6,130 bases of DNA. It comes from Candidatus Latescibacterota bacterium. Its GTDB lineage: Bacteria; Blakebacterota; Blakebacteria; Blakebacterales; Blakebacteraceae. Below, one piece after another: positions 1 to 5,535 of this stretch. A program made the translations under genes and the position numbers. The stretch lies in NCBI GenBank assembly GCA_023135015.1, contig JAGLTZ010000118.1, positions 1 to 6,130 on the forward strand, given 5' to 3'. The notes under the pieces were generated by a model. It saw nothing but the letters and a program-made list of their open reading frames with translations, made no database searches and had not been told where the DNA came from. How positions within the stretch are numbered: position 1 is the first letter of the stretch; the number at the start of each line of letters is the position of its first letter.

Positions 1-1
1 C

Positions 2-244
2 TACTCCCCCTGGGACGCCAGAGGAGAACTATATATCAGATATGGCGAGCCGAGCGATATCTTCCTCATCGGCAACAACATTGTGGAGTGGTACTATGCG
101 GGCCTGCGGGTGGACTTCACGGTCCATGAGTACAAGCTTAATTTCTTCCTCAACGCCATCTACCCGGGCCGTGCCAGCCAGCAGGATTACCCGGCCGGCC
201 ACGTCCAGGCCAACTATATCAATACTCCCCGCATCGAGTTCTAG
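2..244 (+). CDS. C-terminal fragment of a probable GWxTD-domain protein
   Basis: An open frame enters from the left edge and ends at TAG (242-244), giving about 80 residues with no start in the window. It contains DARGELYIRYGEPSD followed by IVEWYY and a stretch rich in aromatic residues. In GWxTD-domain proteins a D-x-RG-x-x-YIRYG-x-P-D motif is followed by a W-Y-Y strand, which is why I make this call. Those proteins are mostly exported or envelope-associated and of unknown biochemical role. The codon pattern and the immediate terminator support a real gene end. An overlapping ATG-initiated frame at 42-302 is low-complexity, Ser-rich and runs through the terminator, so this frame is preferred. 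The gene is convergent with the pilus genes, so it is not in their operon. The family assignment rests on recalled motifs and only the tail is visible. Confidence 0.65.
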   Translation, partial: YSPWDARGELYIRYGEPSDIFLIGNNIVEWYYAGLRVDFTVHEYKLNFFLNAIYPGRASQQDYPAGHVQANYINTPRIEF

Positions 245-248
245 AAGC

Positions 249-287
249 GAAAAGGCCTTCGCACCCGGCGGGTGCGAAGGCCTTTTC
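249..287. terminator. Strong intrinsic terminator, probably bidirectional
   Basis: A perfect inverted repeat has arms at 249-266 and 270-287 (18 bp, GC-rich core, 3-nt loop GGC). The arm ends AAAA/TTTT give a U-run on either strand: TTTTCTTCCGTTT on plus and TTTTCGCTTCT on minus. It starts 5 nt after the plus-strand stop codon and lies about 48 nt beyond the pilin stop on the minus strand. It is therefore well placed to end both convergent transcripts. The plus-strand T tract is somewhat better. Confidence 0.9.
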
Positions 288-335
288 TTCCGTTTGAACT
301 AAAGGGTGGCCCGCCTCAAAAGGACCCGTTCGAAT

Positions 336-800
336 TTACCAGTCGATCCAGGGATCGGCGGGTCCGGTATAATTAGTCAAGAAGTTGTTTATTGGAACTG
401 CACCACCGACGGCATTTATACCGACCCGTACTTCACCTGTACTGGAACAGTAGTACCAGTCGCCTGTTGCCGCTGACGGGTTGGCCGGCATGGATGCCAC
501 GGACTGTACGGTAGTACTCCCGCTGATCTTCAACGTGGGGATCTTGCGTAAAAAGTTTCTGGTAACCAGGCTGTCCAGAAACGGGGGTGGTCCGGGAGAC
601 GGGTATTTGGCTGCGTAAAGCAGTACCGCGCTCCGCATCGACTCCAGGTTCTGCTGTGTTGCGGCTATCTTGGCTTCGGGAGTCAGGTCCTGGTACTTGG
701 GCAGCAGAACCGCAACCAGCACGCCCAGCAGAGCCATGACTATCAGGAGCTCTATGAGCGTGAATCCCTTCTCTTCTCTGCGATTGACTTTCTTGAACAT
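336..800 (-). CDS. Type IV pilin-like prepilin (class III signal peptide)
   Basis: This 154-residue protein is a filament subunit of the type IV pilin/pseudopilin superfamily. The leader is a short basic peptide of 12 residues ending in G12. The prepilin peptidase site is KG|FTLIELLIV, with mature F1 (methylated in the family), E5 (residue 17) and P22 (residue 34) all present. A hydrophobic helix spans about 13-34 and continues amphipathically to about residue 64. The globular part holds DWYYCSSTGEVRVG (114-127) and ends in ADPWIDW. There is only one cysteine (C118), so the disulfide loop of classical PilA is absent. The mature length of 142 fits either a pilin or a GspG-like pseudopilin. The DPW motif is at the extreme C terminus, unlike GspG, where sequence follows it, so I favour a pilus-type subunit. 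The start has an excellent AAGGAGG (809-815), 8 nt before ATG. It is the last gene before the terminator, downstream of pilC. Its partners are the PilB-like ATPase and PilC; a prepilin peptidase must lie elsewhere. Confidence 0.92.
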   Translation of the reverse strand: MFKKVNRREEKGFTLIELLIVMALLGVLVAVLLPKYQDLTPEAKIAATQQNLESMRSAVLLYAAKYPSPGPPPFLDSLVTRNFLRKIPTLKISGSTTVQSVASMPANPSAATGDWYYCSSTGEVRVGINAVGGAVPINNFLTNYTGPADPWIDW

Positions 801-822
801 TTCCGGTTCCTCCTTGAGAGGC

Positions 823-865
823 GGGTGATCCAGACTCTACTGGAACGGCCCGCCGTGGATCACCC
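823..865 (-). repeat. Intercistronic stem-loop between pilC and the pilin
   Basis: The perfect 10-bp inverted repeat GGGTGATCCA (823-832) / TGGATCACCC (856-865) encloses a 23-nt loop. In the transcript its 5' arm contains the pilC stop codon (TGA, 860-862) and its 3' arm ends 7 nt before the pilin Shine-Dalgarno at 815-809. No U-run follows, so it is not an intrinsic terminator. An alternative pairing, GGCGGG (820-825) with CCCGCC (849-854), uses part of the same bases and would exclude the longer stem. Its position suggests an mRNA stability or processing element that favours the pilin message; this is inference. Confidence 0.5.
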
Positions 866-2095
866 TCCAGATCGGTAGACCGACATCATGTCGAACATCG
901 GCAGCAGGCATGCCAGGATGAGCATGCTTACAATCAACCCCACGCCGATGATCAGCACTGGTTCCAAAACCGTTGTCAAGCGGGTCACCTCGTGGGCCAC
1001 CTCGTTGTCGTAGAAGTCGGCCACCTCGATGGCCATCTCGTCCAGTGCCCCGCTCTCCTCACCCACGGCGAACATCTGTACTACCATGGGTGGAATCTCT
1101 TTGCTCTCGGCCAGCGGCTCCGTGAATGACCGGCCCTGCTTTATCTGGCGCTGCACCTTCTCGATCACTTCCCGGATGATCCGGTTGCCGACCACGTTGG
1201 CAACTACATCCAGTGTCTCGACCAGCGGAACCCCGCGGGAAAGAAGCGAGCCGTAGGTGCGGGAGAAGCGGGCGATATTCAGCTTCCGGACCAGATCACC
1301 TATCACCGGCATCTGCAGGAGCCCGCTGTGCCAGAACCACTCTCCGCGGTCTGTTTTGACCAGCATCCTGAGCCCGACAACAAACAGGACCAAGCCGGGC
1401 AGAATCAGGAACCAGTAGCTCGATATGAAACTGCTGGTGGCCAGAAGCGCTATGGTCAGTCCCGGCAGTTCCACGCCCGCGTCAGTGAAGATCTCAACGA
1501 AGGACGGGATGATGAAGGTCAGAAGGAAGGTCACGATCACTACCGCCACACTAGCCATAATGGCGGGATAAACCATGGCGTTCTTGATGCGCTGGTTCAG
1601 TTCCTTCTGGCTCTCCAGTATCCCGGCCAGGTAGAGCAGGTTCTCGGGCAACCCTCCACCGACTTCCCCCACACGTACCAGGGAGAGAAAGAGTGGTCCG
1701 AATACTTTCGGATAGCGTCCGAACGCTTCGCTGAGCTGTTCACCACCCTGGATCGAACGCTTCACTTCATGGAGGATTTCCTTGAATCGCGGATTTTCAG
1801 TCTGAGCGATGATTACGTCCAGACCCTCCGTGAGTGGTACACCGGCCTTGAGCATTGTGCCAAAGAGCGTGGTGAAGGTTGTCAGGTCGTCATCCTTTAT
1901 CGGCTTTTGAAAGAGCCGATTCAGGAAATTGATATCGAACTCGACCAGTGACTTTCGCTTATGTTCCACGCTGACAACCGAGTAGCCGCGTGAAACAAGC
2001 TGGTCGTAGACCACCTTCACGCTATCTGCCTGCGATTCCCCGATTTTTACGCTGCCATCGGAAGTGATGACCTTGTACTCGTAATTTCGGGCCAT
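860..2095 (-). CDS. Inner-membrane platform protein, PilC/GspF family
   Basis: This 411-residue polytopic protein anchors the assembly ATPase and couples its motion to pilin extraction from the membrane. The N-terminal region (about 3-45) has the usual F/Y-x-Y and G-x-x-G start. Two repeated T2SSF cytoplasmic domains follow, at about 70-195 and 273-398. Each carries the matching signature, RVGEVGGGLPENL at 141-153 and AVGEESGALDEM at 343-354. Three membrane segments are visible: about 174-197, 224-246 and 378-400. The length is typical of the family (about 400). ATG is preceded by AAGGAG (2105-2110) with a 9-nt gap, and the family N terminus begins right at this start. The gene ends in TGA within an intercistronic stem-loop, and the pilin follows after 59 nt. 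The upstream neighbour is a sigma-54 activator separated by 204 nt that contain possible promoters. Calling it PilC or GspF depends on whether the machine is a pilus or a secretion system, which this window does not settle. Confidence 0.95.
   Translation of the reverse strand: MARNYEYKVITSDGSVKIGESQADSVKVVYDQLVSRGYSVVSVEHKRKSLVEFDINFLNRLFQKPIKDDDLTTFTTLFGTMLKAGVPLTEGLDVIIAQTENPRFKEILHEVKRSIQGGEQLSEAFGRYPKVFGPLFLSLVRVGEVGGGLPENLLYLAGILESQKELNQRIKNAMVYPAIMASVAVVIVTFLLTFIIPSFVEIFTDAGVELPGLTIALLATSSFISSYWFLILPGLVLFVVGLRMLVKTDRGEWFWHSGLLQMPVIGDLVRKLNIARFSRTYGSLLSRGVPLVETLDVVANVVGNRIIREVIEKVQRQIKQGRSFTEPLAESKEIPPMVVQMFAVGEESGALDEMAIEVADFYDNEVAHEVTRLTTVLEPVLIIGVGLIVSMLILACLLPMFDMMSVYRSGG
901..915 (-). 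promoter_or_regulatory. Candidate sigma-54 (-24/-12) promoter for the pilin
   Basis: The minus strand reads TGGCATG-CCTG-CTGC, with GG and GC in the exact sigma-54 spacing (10 nt between them). It differs from the consensus TGGCACG-N4-TTGC at two positions. The predicted start is near 889, about 88 nt before the pilin ATG, and the leader would carry the 823-865 stem-loop. The site lies inside the end of pilC, where it encodes L-A-C-L-L-P. This is a conserved family region and CTG codons there could produce the match by chance. PilR-dependent sigma-54 control of major pilin genes is established in Pseudomonas, Myxococcus and Geobacter, which makes the site plausible. Confidence 0.35.
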
Positions 2096-2117
2096 CTACA
2101 GACACTCCTTGAAAGGC

Positions 2118-2132
2118 GCAAAGACCATGCCA
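2118..2132 (-). promoter_or_regulatory. Candidate sigma-54 (-24/-12) element upstream of pilC
   Basis: The minus strand reads TGGCATG-GTCT-TTGC, differing from the consensus TGGCACG-N4-TTGC at one position, with GG and GC in exact spacing. It lies in the intergenic region directly downstream of an NtrC-family activator gene. One problem is the leader: 12 nt after the -12 element puts the start at about 2106, inside the Shine-Dalgarno of pilC (2110-2105), leaving a leader of about 11 nt. The site may initiate slightly upstream, make a poorly translated message, act by blocking transcription from further upstream, or be a chance match. Confidence 0.45.
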
Positions 2133-2166
2133 ATTCCTTTCTCCGGATCGCATTTTTCTGTGTAAA

Positions 2167-2183
2167 TCATTGAATGGCAATGA
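2167..2183. repeat. Small dyad at the predicted sigma-70 start site
   Basis: TCATTG (2167-2172) and CAATGA (2178-2183) form a 6-bp dyad with a 5-bp centre. It immediately follows the candidate -10 hexamer on the minus strand and covers the predicted transcription start near 2177. That is where a repressor operator or an early 5'-UTR hairpin could sit. It is short and could be chance in AT-rich sequence. Confidence 0.25.
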
Positions 2184-2189
2184 ATTATA
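2184..2189 (-). promoter_or_regulatory. Candidate sigma-70 -10 box for the pilC-pilin unit
   Basis: The minus strand has a perfect TATAAT, with TG directly upstream, in an AT-rich stretch between the regulator and pilC. The best -35 at 17-bp spacing is TGGAAT, which is weak (3 of 6 matches to TTGACA). The predicted start near 2177 gives a leader of about 80 nt that contains an intact ribosome binding site, unlike the sigma-54 element downstream. A weak -35 is compatible with an activated promoter. Confidence 0.4.
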
Positions 2190-2221
2190 CAGATTTTCAT
2201 GCCACAATTCCACAACCTGAA

Positions 2222-2238
2222 ATGCCCTATCCGGGCAT
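2222..2238 (-). terminator. Weak hairpin downstream of the response regulator gene
   Basis: In minus-strand RNA, AUGCCC / GGGCAU (2238-2233 with 2227-2222) form a 6-bp stem with a 5-nt loop. Only UUU follows before UCAGG is interrupted. It lies about 62 nt after the regulator stop codon. It could be a leaky terminator separating the regulatory genes from pilC, with substantial read-through. No stronger terminator is present in this gap. Confidence 0.3.
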
Positions 2239-2245
2239 GATATCT

Positions 2246-2281
2246 GTTAATTCCCGTTAACACTTCGCCTTTGTGTGTTAA
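2246..2281. repeat. Helically phased GTTAA repeats and dyad, possible enhancer
   Basis: GTTAA occurs in the same orientation at 2246-2250, 2256-2260 and 2277-2281. The offsets of 10 and 21 bp put all three on one face of the helix. The middle copy and the last form a dyad, TTAACAC (2257-2263) / GTGTTAA (2275-2281). The array is about 140-175 bp upstream of the start predicted for the 2118-2132 sigma-54 element, a usual distance for NtrC-type activator sites. It could be a binding array for the adjacent regulator. This is inferred from position and phasing alone, and AT-rich words recur easily. Confidence 0.35.
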
Positions 2282-2299
2282 TATCCCTTATCACTCCGA

Positions 2300-3691
2300 T
2301 TAGTGCGGAACCGGCTCGATCTCGTACTCATTTATCTTCTGGTGGAGGTTGACGCGGCTGATCTTGAGCAGTTGAGCCGCCTTTGTCTTGTTGCCCCCTG
2401 CTTTGTCCAGTGCTTCCTGGATAAGCACCTTCTCGTATCGAGCCTTTACTCGTTTTATCATATCTGCCAGAGACTCTCCCTCCAGCTCATCCAGGCTCAG
2501 GCTCGCCGATGGAAGCCCGCCGGTTACCGCCTCGGGCAGTGATGTCATCGAGACCTTATCACCCCCCTCCAGCACCACTGCACGCTGAAGCGCGTTCTGC
2601 AGCTCCCTCACATTGCCGGGCCACTGATACGACAGCAGGCGTTCCATCACATCCTCCCGGATCCCGGAAATCGACTTGTTGAACTTTTCACTGAAGCTGG
2701 CGAGAAAGGTGCGCGCCAGTGTCGGGATATCTTCAGGACGCTCCCTCAGCGACGGCAACGGCAGGCTTACAACATTTATCCGGTAGTAGAGGTCTTCGCG
2801 GAAAGAACCCTCCTCGATGGCCGTTTCCAGATTCTGGTTCGTAGCTGCCAGCAGCCGCACATCGACCTGAACGCTGTTGGCGCCCCCCACCCTGTGGAAT
2901 TCGCCTGTCTCAATGACTCTGAGCAGCTTCGTCTGCACAAGCGGGGTCATATCCCCTATCTCGTCCAGGAAGAGGGTCCCACCATCGGCCTGCTCGAATT
3001 TCCCGGTCGTCCTCTGGGTCGCCCCTGTAAATGCACCTTTCTCATAACCGAACATCTCGGTTTCGATCAGCGTGTCGGGAATCGCCGCACAGTTCAATTT
3101 CACGAAAGGACCATCTCTACGGCTGCTCTGGTAGTGGATCATTTCAGCAACCAGCTCCTTGCCCGTCCCCGACTCACCCAGTATCAGGCAGGTCACATCG
3201 CTGTCAGCAACCGTCGCAATTGTCTCGCGGACCACTTCTAAAGCGGCGCTTTCCCCGATCAGGTGGGGAGCATCCCCCTCCCCTCCCTCCTCCATCTGCC
3301 TGCGCAGCCTGTCAACCTCGCGCACCAGCCGGGCCTTTTCCGCCGCCCGGCGGATGACTACCCTCATGTCCTCTAGATCGAACGGCTTGCTGAAATAATC
3401 GTATGCCCCTTCATTCAGGGCCTGAAGAGCCACCTGGCGGTTCCCGTGGGCAGTAATCATGATTACAGGGGTTTCCGGCCGGCGCTGTCGGAAAGTCTTC
3501 AGGATCTCCATGCCGTCGGCGTCGGGCAGCTTCAGATCCACAACCGCGACGTCGAAATCCTCGGCGTCAAAGAGTTCCAGAGCGCGTTCTCCCCGGCCGA
3601 CGGTCTTGACCTCGTAGCCCTCCTTCTTCAAGGCCTCGGTGAAGAAGAACCGGATGTTCTCCTCGTCATCCAGTACAAGTACCCGGCTCAT
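2300..3691 (-). CDS. Sigma-54-dependent response regulator, NtrC family (PilR/AtoC-like)
   Basis: This 463-residue transcription activator has the complete family architecture. The receiver domain (about 1-118) has the acid pair D8/D9, phospho-acceptor D52, T80 and K102. The AAA+ domain (about 143-372) has Walker A GESGTGKE (172-179), the sigma-54 contact loop GAFTGA (219-224), Walker [11 protein letters not shown] (237-246), an arginine-rich segment through R304 and sensor [10 protein letters not shown] (357-364). A Fis-type helix-turn-helix lies at about 425-457 ([15 protein letters not shown]). All catalytic and contact residues are intact, so it should hydrolyse ATP and activate sigma-54 promoters. 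ATG has GGGAGG (3702-3707) overlapping the end of the kinase gene, with a 10-nt gap. The kinase stop is only 5 nt upstream, consistent with translational coupling. Its place between pilus ATPase and pilC genes suggests it controls the pilus genes, as PilR does elsewhere, but specificity cannot be read from the sequence. Confidence 0.96.
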   Translation of the reverse strand: MSRVLVLDDEENIRFFFTEALKKEGYEVKTVGRGERALELFDAEDFDVAVVDLKLPDADGMEILKTFRQRRPETPVIMITAHGNRQVALQALNEGAYDYFSKPFDLEDMRVVIRRAAEKARLVREVDRLRRQMEEGGEGDAPHLIGESAALEVVRETIATVADSDVTCLILGESGTGKELVAEMIHYQSSRRDGPFVKLNCAAIPDTLIETEMFGYEKGAFTGATQRTTGKFEQADGGTLFLDEIGDMTPLVQTKLLRVIETGEFHRVGGANSVQVDVRLLAATNQNLETAIEEGSFREDLYYRINVVSLPLPSLRERPEDIPTLARTFLASFSEKFNKSISGIREDVMERLLSYQWPGNVRELQNALQRAVVLEGGDKVSMTSLPEAVTGGLPSASLSLDELEGESLADMIKRVKARYEKVLIQEALDKAGGNKTKAAQLLKISRVNLHQKINEYEIEPVPH

Positions 3692-3696
3692 GCGTT

Positions 3697-5526
3697 TTAC
3701 ACCTCCCCCCAGCGATACCTGGGAAGCAGGATCCGGAAGGTGGTCCCCTGCCCCAGCTTGCTATCTACCTCGAGTACCCCCTCATGCTCCCTGACGATCG
3801 TGTGGGCAATGCTGAGGCCGAGTCCGGAGCCGTCTTCCTTTGTCGTAAAGAAGGGATCGAAGATATGGTCGAGCACATCAGGAGGGATTCCAGGACCGTT
3901 ATCCGAGATTTCGAGAACGATCTGGCCGCCCTTCGTTGTTTCCTCCCTGAATGTTGATACGGTCACCACCCCACCGTCTGAATCAATCGCCTGTAGAGCG
4001 TTTACAAGTACGTTCAGAACCGCCTGAAGGAACCGGTTACGGTCCATACGGATCGGGGACAGAGACAGATCCAGCTCCTGTAGCAGTGTCGGCGCGTGGT
4101 CGCCTTCCCTGAAACGGGCCATATCAAGACCTTCCCGAACCACGTCATTCAGATCAACCGAATCCAGCGTCAGGGGCCTTCGCTGCGAATAATCGAGCAG
4201 CTCGTCCACTATATTGCTCAACCGATCCACCTCCCGGACAATCCGCTCCATGTAGCGGTACGTTTCGCTCCCCTCTTGCTCCGATTCCAGAACGAGCTGA
4301 CCCAGTCCCTTCACCGAACCCAGGGGATTGCGGATCTCGTGCGCCACCTTGGTGGCCATGCTGCCCAATGCACTCAACCGGTCCGCCTTGCGCACTCTCT
4401 CTTGAAGCTCGACCAGCTCGGTAAGATCCAATATCACCACTACCGAGCTCAGTATTTTCCCTTCTTCACCGGGGATCAGGCTGGTAGCCACACCCAGTTC
4501 GAGGGTTTCACCCCTGCCGTTGACGATCTGGATTTCACGCGGCCGGCTGTAGGTAATCTGTTCATTGAGAAGCTCATCCAGAATAGCTATGAATGCAGTG
4601 TTCCCCTCAGGCGAAGGAACGATCTGACGCAGCGGGCGACCCACCAGCGAGCCTTCCAGCCCCATGATCTCACGGGCCGCCGAGTTTATCAGCTGGAGCC
4701 TTCCCTCCTCATCGGCAGCGAGTATCCCCCCCTCCATCGTCTCGATTATCCCGTGGATAGAGCGCTTCAGGTTGACCATGGCGGTCAATGCCTGCTCGAG
4801 CGCCAGAGTAAGAGCGGCAACCTCCTCCGGCTCGCGTGCTTTCTCGATGATCTCCTCGATCTCTTTTGGGTCGAGCAGCTCACGGCGCGCCAGTTCCCGG
4901 ATGCGTTCGGCGAGCCTGTGGAGTGGGGCGGTCATAACCCATGCCGTTGCCAGTAGAGCCAGCGCGGTAATTACAGCCACTATGGCACCGAGTCGCAGTG
5001 CCCAGCCGGCCAGCGCCCGCACATTCCGGAATGGTTCCATGGCGATGAGGAAATATCCGTTCCGCACCGCCATGTGGGCTGTAACGAGATGGGGCAATGC
5101 ATCGAACCCAATCGGCATCACCCGGGGAGTCGCCAGGTCGGTAGTGAGTGTCAGGAGTTGAGTCTGATCTCTAGTCCCAATGAATCCCTCTGGATCAAAG
5201 AAGAGGATAGGCCCTGCCGGTTCGGTCCGGACCAGCACAAAGCGTACCCCCTCCTCAGGCTGCCTCCTGGCATGCATTCCCACTTCAGAGCCGAGTGCAC
5301 CGAACAGATCGCCCCCTCTCTCCTCCGCTTCGCGCTGGGCAGTGGCAGTCAGGTTTCTGGCCAGGGCCAGATGATGGTCGAACGCCATCTGCTGCAGCAC
5401 CCTGCTGATCTTCACATATGAAATAGATATGACTGCTGTTGATACCAGCAGGATCAGCAGGGGGAGGCCGACCACCAGCCGTAGGCGAACCCTCGCTCGA
5501 CCCAATTTCGGCAGAAATCCAGCCAT
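3697..5526 (-). CDS. Membrane HAMP-PAS sensor histidine kinase (NtrB/AtoS-like)
   Basis: This 609-residue kinase is the cognate partner of the adjacent regulator. Two membrane helices (about 14-38 and 174-198) bracket a roughly 135-residue extracytoplasmic region with no recognised motif, possibly Cache-like. A HAMP linker (about 198-252) and a PAS domain (about 255-370) follow. The HisKA domain has H396 in VAHEIRNPL. The ATP-binding domain has the N box (N505/N509), G1 DNGPGI (542-547), F box FDPFFTTK (556-563), G2 GSGLGL (566-571) and G3 GQGTTF (592-597). All are intact, so it should autophosphorylate. The sensor half differs from classical PilS, which has six membrane helices and no HAMP; this one is AtoS/ZraS-like. 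The gene starts 8 nt after the ATPase stop and ends 5 nt before the regulator ATG, so the three genes are probably one transcript. The signal is unknown. Confidence 0.95.
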   Translation of the reverse strand: MAGFLPKLGRARVRLRLVVGLPLLILLVSTAVISISYVKISRVLQQMAFDHHLALARNLTATAQREAEERGGDLFGALGSEVGMHARRQPEEGVRFVLVRTEPAGPILFFDPEGFIGTRDQTQLLTLTTDLATPRVMPIGFDALPHLVTAHMAVRNGYFLIAMEPFRNVRALAGWALRLGAIVAVITALALLATAWVMTAPLHRLAERIRELARRELLDPKEIEEIIEKAREPEEVAALTLALEQALTAMVNLKRSIHGIIETMEGGILAADEEGRLQLINSAAREIMGLEGSLVGRPLRQIVPSPEGNTAFIAILDELLNEQITYSRPREIQIVNGRGETLELGVATSLIPGEEGKILSSVVVILDLTELVELQERVRKADRLSALGSMATKVAHEIRNPLGSVKGLGQLVLESEQEGSETYRYMERIVREVDRLSNIVDELLDYSQRRPLTLDSVDLNDVVREGLDMARFREGDHAPTLLQELDLSLSPIRMDRNRFLQAVLNVLVNALQAIDSDGGVVTVSTFREETTKGGQIVLEISDNGPGIPPDVLDHIFDPFFTTKEDGSGLGLSIAHTIVREHEGVLEVDSKLGQGTTFRILLPRYRWGEV

Positions 5527-5529
5527 CGT

Positions 5530-5535
5530 CTCCTC
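5530..5535 (-). promoter_or_regulatory. Close-spaced ribosome binding site of the kinase gene
   Basis: GAGGAG overlaps the last base of the ATPase stop codon (TAG, 5535-5537) and sits only 3 nt from the kinase ATG. The core is good but the spacing is shorter than usual. The kinase may depend partly on ribosomes finishing the ATPase gene, which would keep kinase levels low relative to structural proteins. Confidence 0.55.

Noticed and set aside
42..302. Plus-strand ATG-initiated frame overlapping the first gene
   Set aside because: It is Ser/Thr-rich, low-complexity and runs through the hairpin terminator. The frame ending at 244 has a recognisable family motif and stops just before the terminator.
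336..800. Calling the pilin gene gspG
   Set aside because: The class III leader and length fit, but the DPW motif is at the very end and the characteristic sequence that follows it in GspG is absent. No gspD or other gsp genes are in view.
823..865. Intrinsic terminator between pilC and the pilin
   Set aside because: The stem is good but is followed by CGCCTCTC rather than a U-run, and the pilin lacks an obvious sigma-70 promoter of its own.
1328..1951. Plus-strand open frame of 207 codons opposite pilC
   Set aside because: It is antisense to the PilC/GspF gene, its composition is rich in Gln, His and Glu without a domain, and the opposite strand carries a fully convincing family member.
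2198..2204. Third TGGCATG on the minus strand as a further sigma-54 promoter
   Set aside because: The position where the -12 GC should be reads TG, so an essential part of the element is missing.
2022..2213. Minus-strand 63-codon frame upstream of and overlapping pilC
   Set aside because: It starts with GTG without a clear ribosome binding site, lacks recognisable features, and overlaps the pilC start and the promoter candidates.
4096..4956. Long plus-strand open frame of 286 codons opposite the kinase gene
   Set aside because: It is antisense to an intact kinase with all catalytic motifs, has no recognisable domain and no ribosome binding site that I can see. It is a shadow of high-GC coding sequence.
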